A stretch of 64,000 nucleotides of DNA from Parvibaculum sp963975745 (GTDB taxonomy: Bacteria > Pseudomonadota > Alphaproteobacteria > Parvibaculales > Parvibaculaceae): contig NZ_CAXBIB010000017.1 of the NCBI RefSeq assembly GCF_963975745.1, forward strand, positions 19,807 to 83,806, written 5' to 3'. Below are positions 53,825 to 62,327 of this stretch, piece by piece. Each line of letters starts with the position of its first letter. Position 1 is the first letter of the stretch. The notes below the pieces were generated by a model. It did not search any database. It was not told where the DNA came from and was given only the letters and a program-made list of their open reading frames with translations. A program made the position numbers and the translations under genes.

Positions 53825-56800
53825 ATGACGTCCGGAGCCAGGATCGACAAGGCGGCGGAAGCCGCAACATTCCGCGAGCAGTTGAACAGCAACGCCTATA
53901 GCTACTACAGCATGGCGGTCGCGGAGACTTCCGGCGACGGCGGGGCGGCGAAAGGGCTGAAGCGTCTGTTTGCGGCGGCGCTTCTCTCGTCGACCTCCGT
54001 GATGGCGTTCGGGATTCCCGCCGGGGCAGCTCCGGCCGCCTGCGCGCAGGACGGCTCGCCGACGACCTATATCTGCAGCGGCGACAATGGCGACAGCAGC
54101 GTTCTCATCATGGGCAACGGTGCGACGGTGACGGCGGACGAAACCTTCAGCATCGAGACCACGGGCGAAGCCTTCGCGGTGGGCGTCAATGCGGGCATTC
54201 GCGTCACCGGCGACGGATCGACGATCAAAAATTACGGCTCCGTCATCACCGGCGTCACGCCGAGCCACTACACCTATGCCCGGCACGACGCACTGTCCGC
54301 CAGTGGCACGACGGGCACGTCGCGCGTCGAGAACAAGGAAGGCGGTTACGCATCGACCACGAGCGAGACGAGCTTCGCGCTTTACGCATTTTCGGGCGGC
54401 ACCGCCGAAACCGGCAACGCTGGCACCGTGGTCACGACCGGGGATCACAGCGACGCCCTTGTCAGCCGCGGTGGAAGTTCGGCGCTCGCCGAAAACTCGG
54501 GCAGCATCACCGCCGGAGGGCACAGCGCCAACGGGCTGACCGCCACAGCGACCAACGGCACGGCCGAAGCGAACAATCTCGAAGGCGGCACCGTCACGGT
54601 CAACGGTGAGAGCGCCGCGGGGCTCTATGCCCAGGGCAGCATCGCCAACGCGACAAACGACGGCACGATCTACGTCACCGACAATTACTCGACCGGCATC
54701 GCGCTCAGCGGCGACACGGTGACGGGAACGAACAACGGCACGATCGAGGTGAGCGGCGACTATTCGACCGCCATGTTCGGCACCTCCTACGGCCTCGCGA
54801 CGACGAACCTGACCAACAACAGCACGATCACGGTCACGTCGGAATATTCGACCGGCATTGTCGGCACCGGGCCGACGGTCAACATCACCAATGCGGAAGG
54901 TGCGACGATTTCTTCCGGCGCTTCGGGCATCGCCGTTGTCGCCGGCGGCGCGAGGTCGGGCACGATCAGCAATGCCGGCACCATCACGGGCGATGTGAAT
55001 GGCGGCGGCAGCAGGCGGATCGCGGTCAAGGCCCGGGCCACCAGCGGCATGACGGTTGAGAACACCGGCACGATCGACGGCACCATCGACTTCGCCTATG
55101 CCACGGATACGACGGTCAACAATATCGGGGGCACGGTCGGCGACGGCGAGGTCGCCATTTCCGTCGGCAATGGCGAGAATGTCGTCACCATCAGCGGCGA
55201 CGGCAACGCGATCGACGGCGCCATCGTTTCCCGGGGCACGAGGATCGTAATGGGCGTCGTGCCGTTCGACGTCGATATGGACCCGGAGCCGGAGCCCGCG
55301 TCCACGCTCAATTTCCGGCAGACCGATACGCTGGTTCTGAATTCGGGCTATTCCGGGCGCGCCATCGAGAACTTCCAGACCGTGAACTTCTTCGACGGCG
55401 TGACGGAGTTCTACGGCGTCGACATCTTCAACTCCGCAGGGGCTCCCGACGTCAATATGACCGGCGATGGCGGTGTCCAGCAGATGTCCATGGAGGCGTC
55501 CGGCACCCAGGTGAACGTCTACAATGGCGCGACAGCGCATGTGTCTGGCGGGTATGTGAGATTCGATGCCCACACGGTGAACGTGACCGGGAACAGCGAG
55601 GCCCCTGCCGCCGAGCAGGTTGCGACGCTCTCCGTTGCCGCCGATTCCGAGATCCATGTCAGCGGCGACGTGACCTTCGGCGCGCTTGGCCGGTTCACGG
55701 TCGGCGTCGACGAGCCCTATGCGGTGGAAGATAGGAACGTGCAACTCAAGAAGAGGGTGCGCACGAACGGATTCCTCAGCAGCAGCACGCTCACCTTCGC
55801 TGACGGGTCGCAGATCTATGCAGATGTGACGCGCGGCATCGAGCTGACGGATGGAAACGAGATCCAGATCGCCGATGCCCATGACGGCATTTCCGATTAC
55901 GGCGTTTCGGTTTACGACAACACGACGCTTTTCGACTTCACGCATGAAATTCGCAGCGGCGATCTCGGCGATCAACTCTATCTGATCGTCGAGCGCGTGC
56001 TGACGGCCTCGCAGGCGACGGACAACAACAATGGCCGCACGAACGCGAAAAGCATCGCCGACGCCATCGACCGCTTCATCGAGAACGCACCGGCGGACAA
56101 TCCGATCGTTATCTACCTCGCGCGGTTCCCGGTGGAAGAGCAGGAAGCGCAACTCTACAAGCTCGTGCAGGACAGTCTGCCTTCCGAGTCAGGCTCCGAT
56201 GGCAGCAGCACGATCGTTTCAACCGACATGGTGCTCGACCTCGTGATGGACCGGCTGTCGGGCGGCGGTTTCGCTGTGGTCGACAGCGGCACGGGCCAGA
56301 CCGGCGTCTCGGCGGGCGACATGGCCCTTGGCGGTGTCGGCAATGTCGCCCTCTGGGGACGCATCGGCGGCAGCATGGCCGAGTATACGCCGGACAATGT
56401 GAACGGCTTCGACAGCGACACGTTCGCCGCGTCGATCGGCGTCGACGGCGACATCAGCGCGCGGTTCCGCGCGGGCATCGCGGTATTCTATTCAAACACC
56501 AAGGTGGACGAGAACGGTGCGGGCGCCAATAGCTCGCAGGACATCGAAGGGTTCGGGGCGCTTCTCTACGGCACGTATCGGCCCTCCGACTTCTACGTCA
56601 ACGCCACTCTCGGCTACGGCATCAACGCCTATGAGAGTCGACGCACGGCGCTGGGCGGCGTCAACTCGGCCGATTATGACGGTTCGCAGGTGATGGCGCG
56701 CGTGGAAGCAGGCAAGGTCTTCACCCACGGTTCATGGGATGTCACACCGAATGTCGGCCTGCGGTTCAATCATGTGTCGATCGACGGCTACACCGAGACG

Positions 56801-57154
56801 GGACCGCTGCCGACGACGGTCGGCTCGCAGGAGGTGACCTCGCTCCGTGCGGCGCTGGGCGTCAACGCGCGCTACACGCATGTGATGGATAATGGTGCGA
56901 AGCTCATTCCGGAAGTCTATATCCGCGGGCTCGAGGAGCTGGCCGATCCGAACGAGGCGCTGACCGGCTCGATCGCGGGGGGCGGCACCTTCGTCAGCCA
57001 GTCCACGCCGAGAGATCGCTTCAGCCTTGCAGCGGGTGCGGGTCTCACATACGAGCTCGACGACAAGGTTTCGGTGCGGGTGCTTTATGACGGTGAATTC
57101 CAGAGCGACTACCAGGAACACAGCCTGACGGCGGCCATTCGCCTCGCCTTCTAG
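53825..57154 (+). CDS. Autotransporter with repetitive passenger
   Basis: 1109 residues. The N-terminus is a long signal sequence: about 45 polar residues before the hydrophobic core (LFAAALLSSTSVMAFGIPAGAA). The passenger (about 75-830) is rich in Gly, Thr, Asn and Ser with imperfect units around NxGTI or NNSTITV followed by YSTGI, typical of a beta-helix; no protease or lipase motif is seen. The C-terminal 270 residues form the autotransporter beta-barrel (VALWGRIGG to the final AIRLAF). An adhesin or surface-layer role is inferred. A GTG at 53813 in the same frame is an alternative start. Confidence 0.9.
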   Translation: MTSGARIDKAAEAATFREQLNSNAYSYYSMAVAETSGDGGAAKGLKRLFAAALLSSTSVMAFGIPAGAAPAACAQDGSPTTYICSGDNGDSSVLIMGNGATVTADETFSIETTGEAFAVGVNAGIRVTGDGSTIKNYGSVITGVTPSHYTYARHDALSASGTTGTSRVENKEGGYASTTSETSFALYAFSGGTAETGNAGTVVTTGDHSDALVSRGGSSALAENSGSITAGGHSANGLTATATNGTAEANNLEGGTVTVNGESAAGLYAQGSIANATNDGTIYVTDNYSTGIALSGDTVTGTNNGTIEVSGDYSTAMFGTSYGLATTNLTNNSTITVTSEYSTGIVGTGPTVNITNAEGATISSGASGIAVVAGGARSGTISNAGTITGDVNGGGSRRIAVKARATSGMTVENTGTIDGTIDFAYATDTTVNNIGGTVGDGEVAISVGNGENVVTISGDGNAIDGAIVSRGTRIVMGVVPFDVDMDPEPEPASTLNFRQTDTLVLNSGYSGRAIENFQTVNFFDGVTEFYGVDIFNSAGAPDVNMTGDGGVQQMSMEASGTQVNVYNGATAHVSGGYVRFDAHTVNVTGNSEAPAAEQVATLSVAADSEIHVSGDVTFGALGRFTVGVDEPYAVEDRNVQLKKRVRTNGFLSSSTLTFADGSQIYADVTRGIELTDGNEIQIADAHDGISDYGVSVYDNTTLFDFTHEIRSGDLGDQLYLIVERVLTASQATDNNNGRTNAKSIADAIDRFIENAPADNPIVIYLARFPVEEQEAQLYKLVQDSLPSESGSDGSSTIVSTDMVLDLVMDRLSGGGFAVVDSGTGQTGVSAGDMALGGVGNVALWGRIGGSMAEYTPDNVNGFDSDTFAASIGVDGDISARFRAGIAVFYSNTKVDENGAGANSSQDIEGFGALLYGTYRPSDFYVNATLGYGINAYESRRTALGGVNSADYDGSQVMARVEAGKVFTHGSWDVTPNVGLRFNHVSIDGYTETGPLPTTVGSQEVTSLRAALGVNARYTHVMDNGAKLIPEVYIRGLEELADPNEALTGSIAGGGTFVSQSTPRDRFSLAAGAGLTYELDDKVSVRVLYDGEFQSDYQEHSLTAAIRLAF

Positions 57155-57165
57155 TCTAGGCCGCA

Positions 57166-57209
57166 GGTTTTTCGACAGGTTTGCGGGCGGATTCCGCGTG
57201 TCGGGAAGG
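57166..57209 (+). repeat. 44-bp direct repeat, right copy
   Basis: Same orientation as 49537-49580 with three mismatches. It starts 12 bases after the autotransporter stop codon. A further dispersed word, TTCACGC-(G/A)-GAGGCGCAGAG, follows at about 57219 and recurs near 62243. Confidence 0.85.
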
Positions 57210-57284
57210 AAGGAAGGGGTTCACGCGGAGGCGCAGAGAAGAAGAGAAAGACTGGCGCCTTGCGCCGAAGTACAAGGGCGCCCT

Positions 57285-57575
57285 TCAGCGTTTCTCCGCC
57301 TTGCCGACGGTTTCGACATAGGCGCGCAGCACCGCGTTGATGCGGGCCTGATAGCCGGGGCCGCCACGCTTGAAGAAGTCGATCACCGAGCGGTCGAGGC
57401 GCATGGTGACCGGCTGCGCTTCCTCGGGCATCAGCATTTTTGCGGCGCGAAAGAATTCCGGGCCGAGTTCGGGGATGTCGGAATAGTCGATCTCGCTGTC
57501 GGGCTTCGCCTTCAGCCGCGCGAGCTCATCCGCCCGCCTGGGCTTCGCGCCATTCCTTGTACGCTTTGCGCTCAT
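57285..57575 (-). CDS. brnA: BrnA antitoxin
   Basis: 96 residues. The C-terminal ribbon-helix-helix (QPVTMRLDRSVIDFFKRGGPGYQARINAVLRAYVE, about 54-89) and the preceding DYSDIPEL are typical of BrnA. It binds the BrnT ribonuclease and represses the brnTA operon. Its ATG at 57575 lies inside the end of the brnT frame, the usual overlap, but that brnT is truncated, so this antitoxin has no full-length local toxin. Confidence 0.88.
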   Translation of the reverse strand: MSAKRTRNGAKPRRADELARLKAKPDSEIDYSDIPELGPEFFRAAKMLMPEEAQPVTMRLDRSVIDFFKRGGPGYQARINAVLRAYVETVGKAEKR

Positions 57576-57696
57576 TCCTGTCGGCCTTCCGTGCCGAGAC
57601 GATCCGTCTCTTTTCGCCGCGCCAGGTGAAGACGACGACGATCACGACGATGCCGTCGATCTCTCCGATGGCGATGTAGCGCCGCTCGTCCGCTTC
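57526..57696 (-). pseudogene. brnT: brnT toxin remnant, N-terminal half missing
   Basis: Minus-strand codons from 57696 to the TGA at 57526-57528 give EADERRYIAIGEIDGIVVIV and, further on, VFTWRGEKRRIVSARKADRN, the C-terminal 56 residues of a BrnT-type RNase. BrnT proteins have about 90-100 residues with a start near MxxxWDxxKxxxNxxKHG; no such sequence exists in any frame upstream, where the frame is closed by a TAA at 57727-57729 in AT-rich DNA. No ATG or GTG is available in the conserved part. Read as a deleted toxin gene. Confidence 0.78.
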
Positions 57697-57804
57697 ACAA
57701 AGAGATATTGTTATTTGTATGTACGATTATCAATAATTTCAACAGCGGCTTCCGCGCCGGACGATGCAGGGGTTTAATGGGGCCGGTGGTGTGGGGGGTT
57801 TTCG

Positions 57805-58515
57805 ATGAAACATGCGGCGGAGGAGCTGAAGGCGCTGCCCGGGGGGTCGATCCTCGGGGCGCTGGGGGACAGCGAGCGGGCGGAGCTGGCCGCGATCGCG
57901 CGGCGGCGGCGGCTGGCGGCCGGCGAGACCGTGTTCGCGCAGGGCGATCCGGGCGAGGCGATGCTGGTGGTGCTGACGGGGCTCTTGCGCATCCACATCC
58001 TGACCGCCTCGGGGCGCGAGGTGGTGCTCGATTATGCGGGGCCCGGCCAGGCGATCGGCGAGATCGCGGTGCTGGATGGCGGCCCGCGCGCCGCCGGCGT
58101 GACCGCGGTCGAGGCCTCGGAAGTGATGATGCTGACGCGGCGCGACCTGCTGCCCTTTCTGGCGCGGCATCACGATGTGGCGCTGCGGGTGATCGGCGTG
58201 TTGTGCGCGCGGCTCCGGCGCACCAACGATCTCGTCGAGGCGAGTTCGACGGCGCTCGGGATCGGGCCGCGGCTGGCGCGCGGGCTGCTGCGGCTGGCCG
58301 GCATTGCGGCGAACGGGGATGTGGATGTGGATGAGGGGCCGCATCCATTGAAGATCACGCAGGGCGAGCTCGCCGCGCATGTCGGGCTGGCGCGCGAGAA
58401 CGTCAACCGGCAGTTGCGCGAATGGGAAGAGGCCGGGCTGCTCGAACTCGGGCGCGGGCGGCTGTCGCTTCGCGACGCGGCGGCGCTGGCCGAGATCGCC
58501 GAGGAAAGCGACTAG
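57805..58515 (+). CDS. Crp/Fnr-family regulator
   Basis: 236 residues. N-terminal cyclic-nucleotide-binding fold (AGETVFAQGDPGEAMLVVLTGLLRI, then GPGQAIGEIAVLDGGPRAAGVTAVE with the phosphate-cassette-like GEIAVLDGGPRAA) and a C-terminal winged helix (ITQGELAAHVGLARENVNRQLREWEEAGLL). No iron-sulfur cysteines of FNR. The GE-(I)-A-x-x-x-x-x-x-R-(A)-A cassette suits cAMP or cGMP binding. It faces, tail to tail with a 102-base gap, a gene for a PAS-adenylate cyclase, a suggestive pairing. Confidence 0.9.
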   Translation: MKHAAEELKALPGGSILGALGDSERAELAAIARRRRLAAGETVFAQGDPGEAMLVVLTGLLRIHILTASGREVVLDYAGPGQAIGEIAVLDGGPRAAGVTAVEASEVMMLTRRDLLPFLARHHDVALRVIGVLCARLRRTNDLVEASSTALGIGPRLARGLLRLAGIAANGDVDVDEGPHPLKITQGELAAHVGLARENVNRQLREWEEAGLLELGRGRLSLRDAAALAEIAEESD

Positions 58516-58617
58516 AGTCTTTGTCTTGTCGCGTTTCCGGACGGTGAACCGGCTTCCACTTCATCTGGAAACGCTCCAGCGCCGGCCGTCGCTTTCTTCA
58601 ATCGAAAACAATTCCGC

Positions 58618-59670
58618 TCAAAAGCGGGCGCGGGTTTCGTATTGCAGGGCGCGGACGCGCTGCGTGCCGAAGCCCTTGACCTCGATCCCGCCGAGATCGG
58701 CGGTGGCGAATTCCTGGCCGATCAGCGCGAAGGTCGGTTCGTCGATCAGGATCTGCATCGGTTCGCAGAGCGCTTCGAGACGGGCGGCCAGATTGGCCGC
58801 CGGACCGAAGATGTCGTAGACATATTTCTGGATGCCGACCATCGAACCGATCAGCGCGCCGGTCGAGACGCCGATGCGGCAATGCCATTTCGTCGGGTGG
58901 GATTCGTTGCGCTTTTCGAGATAGCGGCGCATGCGCAGGGCGACCCGGGCGATGTTGGCCGCGTGATCGGGCACGGCTTCGGGCACGCCCGAGACCGCCA
59001 CATAGGCATCGCCGATGGTCTTGATGCGCTCGCAGCCGAAGAGTTCGGTGATGCGGTCGAAGGCCGAGAAGATGTCGTTGAGTTCGGAGACGACCGAGCC
59101 CGGATCGCTGGCGATCGCCATGTCGGTGAAGCCGATGAAATCGAGCATCAGCACCGAAGCGGAATCGAAACGCTGCGGCGTGGTGGTGCCGAAATCCTTC
59201 AACTCGTCATAGACCGAGCGCGGCATGATGTTGAGCAGCAGCTTCTCGACGCGCTCCTTTTCGCGCTGCAGCTCGCGGGCGTTCTTTTCGGCCATGCGCG
59301 AATAGGAATCGAGCATGTATTCGGCTTCGCGCTGTTTCGAGACGTTGCGCGCCTCGACCAGGACGGCCGGGCCCTCCTCCGTGTCGATGCGGCGCAGATC
59401 GAGTGCGAGGCTCAGCGTGCGGGCACCGGCCTTGACGTCGGTGTCGCGCGAAAAGACGCGGCCGGCCGCAAGGCGCGTGGCCGCCTTCTCAGTATCGAGC
59501 GCGGAAAGGCGGCGCGGCAGCGGCGCGTCGGGGTCGTCGTCTCCGGGCGGGAACCACTGGAAGAAGCAGGCGTTCTCGAAGCGGATCTCCCAGCTTTCGG
59601 GATCGGCGATCGCCACGGCGGTGCCGAGGCTCTGAAGCGCGGTGCGCAGCATTTCCTGTCCGGCGGTCAT
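58618..59670 (-). CDS. PAS-domain adenylate cyclase (class III)
   Basis: 350 residues. N-terminal PAS-like sensor (about 8-112), a coiled coil (about 113-150, REAEYMLDSYSRMAEKNARELQREKERVEKLL) and a class III catalytic domain: metal-binding Asp177 in MLDFIGFT and Asp221 in IKTIGDAY, purine-selecting Lys217 and Asp286 (VYDIFGPAANLAARL), Asn293 and Arg297. The Lys/Asp pair indicates ATP rather than GTP. No membrane segment. It follows the truncated haemoglobin gene by 11 bases, so the two are probably co-translated. Confidence 0.92.
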   Translation of the reverse strand: MTAGQEMLRTALQSLGTAVAIADPESWEIRFENACFFQWFPPGDDDPDAPLPRRLSALDTEKAATRLAAGRVFSRDTDVKAGARTLSLALDLRRIDTEEGPAVLVEARNVSKQREAEYMLDSYSRMAEKNARELQREKERVEKLLLNIMPRSVYDELKDFGTTTPQRFDSASVLMLDFIGFTDMAIASDPGSVVSELNDIFSAFDRITELFGCERIKTIGDAYVAVSGVPEAVPDHAANIARVALRMRRYLEKRNESHPTKWHCRIGVSTGALIGSMVGIQKYVYDIFGPAANLAARLEALCEPMQILIDEPTFALIGQEFATADLGGIEVKGFGTQRVRALQYETRARF

Positions 59671-59681
59671 GGCGCGCCCTC

Positions 59682-60101
59682 TCAGTCGTAGCGCACGACG
59701 ATCAGGGATTCGCGCCGCATCACCTCGCGATGGACATGGGCGACATCGTCGGCGGCGAAATCGAAATCCTCCAGCGTCTCCTTCAGCAGGCCGGCCAGTT
59801 CGGCATATTCGGCGCGGGAGATGCCGAGCGGCGCATGGACGCGGCGCAGCACATCGTCGGAGACGGTGGCCGGACCGCCGGTGATCGAGGCGATGAACTG
59901 CGTCTGGTGGTCGACCAGGCGGCGCATCTCGATATCGGCGAAATAGCGCTGCAGGCCGGGATGGTCGAGCACCTTGTCGTAGAAGGCCGAGACGATCTTG
60001 CGGATGGCGGCAAAGCCGCCATTGCGTTCGAAAATGGTCTTGCTCACGCGCCCGCGCCCCCGCTGCCGTTTCGTTCCGGGGCCGGAGTATAGTCCCATCA
60101 T
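59682..60101 (-). CDS. Group I truncated haemoglobin
   Basis: 139 residues from the ATG at 60101, chosen because AGGAG stands five bases before it; a GTG at 60047 would remove 18 basic, unconserved residues but has no ribosome site. Conserved features: FYDKVLDHPGLQRYF with Tyr41 (B10), DHQTQFIASITGGP with Gln66 in the distal pocket, and proximal His89 in RRVHAPLGIS. Such proteins bind O2 and NO and can detoxify NO. Directly upstream of the PAS-adenylate cyclase in the same operon. Confidence 0.92.
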   Translation of the reverse strand: MMGLYSGPGTKRQRGRGRVSKTIFERNGGFAAIRKIVSAFYDKVLDHPGLQRYFADIEMRRLVDHQTQFIASITGGPATVSDDVLRRVHAPLGISRAEYAELAGLLKETLEDFDFAADDVAHVHREVMRRESLIVVRYD

Positions 60102-60178
60102 CGCTTCTCCTGTCCAAAAAAATGGGGGCCGGCGGAAGATCCGCCGGCCGCCTGTGTCAAAAAGGGAGGGCCACCTGT

Positions 60179-60757
60179 TCAGCTTTCGACCGAGAGCGCG
60201 GCCTGCATCGCGATCGGGCGCGAAAGGTTGAAGTAATTGGGCGAGGTCCGCATCACCGTCTCGTGGATCTCGCGGAAATCGGCTTCCGAGCCCGAGCCCT
60301 TGATGCGCACCGTGTAGTGCAGCGTCTCGTAGCCGGCCGGCACGGCCGCATCGAGGCCCAGGAAACCGCGCAGGTCGAGCGTGCCATGGGTCTCGATCTC
60401 GAGTTTCTCAATCACGATGCCCTTCAGCGCGGCATTGGCGACATAGCCGACCGTCATGCAGGCATTGAGCGCGGCCATCAGCATTTCCTGCGGATTGGCG
60501 TGGTTGTTTTCGCCGAGCAATTCGAAAGGCTCGTCGATGGGCACGGTGAAGCGGCGCGGCACGCGCACACCGCCCATGGTGAAGGCCTCGACGGTCGTCT
60601 CGCTCAGCGTGCGGCCGCGCCAGGCGGTGTTGACGCGGAACTCGACCATGCCTTTCGACACGTCCTTGCCGATTTCGCCGGCCAGTTCGCCGAGGGCGGC
60701 GAGATCGAGGCCGTTGACGCGTTCGACATCGCCGCCGATCTTTTCATGCTTGCTCAT
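60179..60757 (-). CDS. OsmC-family protein
   Basis: 192 residues. The OsmC fold is seen with NPQEMLMAALNACMTVGYVA carrying Cys100, the peroxidatic cysteine of OsmC/Ohr peroxidases. The second cysteine is missing: the matching site reads VMRTSPNYFNLSRP with Ser172. So a classical two-cysteine peroxidase is unlikely. GGAGA precedes the ATG at 60757 by about six bases. It lies 77 bases before the truncated haemoglobin on the same strand and 41 after the diiron protein. Confidence 0.9.
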   Translation of the reverse strand: MSKHEKIGGDVERVNGLDLAALGELAGEIGKDVSKGMVEFRVNTAWRGRTLSETTVEAFTMGGVRVPRRFTVPIDEPFELLGENNHANPQEMLMAALNACMTVGYVANAALKGIVIEKLEIETHGTLDLRGFLGLDAAVPAGYETLHYTVRIKGSGSEADFREIHETVMRTSPNYFNLSRPIAMQAALSVES

Positions 60758-60798
60758 GTTGGTTCTCCGTTTCATTCAGGGTTGGGGGAGCGGCGCCT

Positions 60799-61719
60799 TC
60801 AGCAGAAAGCCGGCGCCACGGCTTCGACTTTCGCCCGCCCGCCGGGGAAGATCGCCTCGACGGTTTCGAGCAGCTTCGGATGGGTCATGCCGGAGCCGAG
60901 ATAGGTCCAGCGGATGGCACCCTGCTGGGCGGCCGCGATCTCGTCGCGTTCGGCGGCCGAGAAGCGGCGGTTGCAGGCCTGTTCCAGCGCGGCGATGTTG
61001 AATTCGCCCTGCTGGGCGAGACCTGCGTCGAGGAACATGCCGATGGCGAAATAGTCCTCGATGCCCTTTTCGATCTCTTCCGGCGCCATCGAGGCGGCCA
61101 GCGCCTTGACGATCTCGGTGTCGAGCTGGGCGTGCTGGCACTCTTCCATCCAGTGATGCTTCAGCAGGCTGCGGAAGAGCGGATCGAGATCGCCATTGTC
61201 GCGGACGCTTTCGTTGTAGTGGCGCTGCGTCATCCATTCGATGTGAAGGATGGTCAGCGCGACGCCGAGCGGCGTATGCGACAGCACCTTGTCGGCGACC
61301 GCCGATGCCGGGCCGATCACCTCGACCGGCGTGCCGAAGCCCGACAGGAAAGCTTCGCGGAAGCATTTGAAGAGATGGATGTGCTTTGCCTCCTCGGCCG
61401 CGAATTGCAGCAGGGCGCGGTCGCGCCAGTCGTCGGCGCCGAGTTCGGGCCGGGCATGATCCATCACGAAGGGCAGGATGAATTCCTCGACCAGGCCGAA
61501 GATGTAGAGATATTCGTGGCCGCGGATCTGGTTGAAGGCCAGGCGCTCGGCCGGCGAGAGGCAGGCAATGTCAGACGTGCGCGCCAGCGCCTCGGGCATG
61601 AAGGGGCGGGTGAAGTCGAGCATGCGGCCCGGACCGATCAGGTCCTCGACGCGCCAGTTGACGCGTTCGGAAGCGGCCAGGGCATTGCGGAAGGTCGAAT
61701 TGTCGAGGGGAGCGTTCAT
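60799..61719 (-). CDS. AurF-like ferritin-fold diiron protein
   Basis: 306 residues. Two EExxH motifs are present, AAEEAKHIH (Glu110, His113) and MEECQHAQ (Glu193, His196), with further ligands Glu78/79 in FGLVEEF and Glu161 in HIEWMTQRHYNES. The pattern matches diiron N-oxygenase/AurF-type proteins. Substrate is unknown; an oxygen- or NO-handling role would suit the neighbouring genes. A ribosome site AAAGGA precedes the ATG at 61719. It leads into OsmC, haemoglobin and cyclase genes on the same strand. Confidence 0.82.
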   Translation of the reverse strand: MNAPLDNSTFRNALAASERVNWRVEDLIGPGRMLDFTRPFMPEALARTSDIACLSPAERLAFNQIRGHEYLYIFGLVEEFILPFVMDHARPELGADDWRDRALLQFAAEEAKHIHLFKCFREAFLSGFGTPVEVIGPASAVADKVLSHTPLGVALTILHIEWMTQRHYNESVRDNGDLDPLFRSLLKHHWMEECQHAQLDTEIVKALAASMAPEEIEKGIEDYFAIGMFLDAGLAQQGEFNIAALEQACNRRFSAAERDEIAAAQQGAIRWTYLGSGMTHPKLLETVEAIFPGGRAKVEAVAPAFC

Positions 61720-61852
61720 CGGAATGGTCCTTTCAGGGGGAGGGAGCGTTGAATCTTTCTCTATCGGGGGAAGACGGCGCCGCCGCGGGGCGATACGGGC
61801 GGGAGGGGACCCGTTTCCGGTCGGGGGTTACCGGGGCCCGCGGCGGTGCGCG

Positions 61853-61996
61853 TCAGGCTTGCGCATGGACGATCGGGGGTTCGATCCAGCGCATGGCCGG
61901 GAAGTCCCGGCCGAGGGGGACGGCGATCACGGACAGCATGCAGACCGTCGCGACGATCATGGCGGCTTCGTTTGCCATCCGGGGAAGGCGTGTCAT
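61853..61996 (-). CDS. 47-residue membrane or exported peptide
   Basis: A short gene with AGGAG eight bases before the ATG at 61996. The peptide has a basic start (MTRLPRMANEA), one hydrophobic helix (AAMIVATVCMLSVIAVPLG) and a short tail ending in PPIVHAQA. I know no family for it. It is 133 bases upstream of the diiron-protein gene on the same strand and could be its operon leader or a membrane partner. Codon use and ribosome site support translation. Confidence 0.55.
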   Translation of the reverse strand: MTRLPRMANEAAMIVATVCMLSVIAVPLGRDFPAMRWIEPPIVHAQA

Positions 61997-62327
61997 TTCG
62001 ATATCTCCTGTCTTTCTGTCGAGGGGCCCGGGGGGCCGTTGCATCGGTGTCGTCCGATGGGTCCTTGATAGGGCAGACAGGCGCGGCGCTCCGTGACGGG
62101 CGTCACACAAGCGAAAAAGAACTGGATTTTTTTTCGGGGGGAGCAGGAAGGAAGAAGATTTTGCACGCCCACGGGTATCGCCTTCGGCGATCCCGAGGAC
62201 AGGCTCCGGCGCGGAGGCGCGGAAGAAGGGAAGAAAGGAATTGTTCACGCAGAGGCGCAGAGGCGCCGAGTATGCGGGTCCGTCAGGGGCCGACGCGGGG
62301 CCGCAGTAGATGAGAAGAAAGACGTGA

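Noticed and set aside
53714..56152. An 812-codon open frame on the minus strand opposite the autotransporter
   Set aside because: It mirrors the Gly/Thr/Asn-rich codons of the real gene, has no ribosome site or family, and reads as low-complexity Asp/Arg/Val; a GC-rich shadow.
57526..57726. A simple frameshift in brnT rather than a deletion
   Set aside because: No BrnT N-terminal sequence is found in the other two frames up to the Crp/Fnr gene at 57805.
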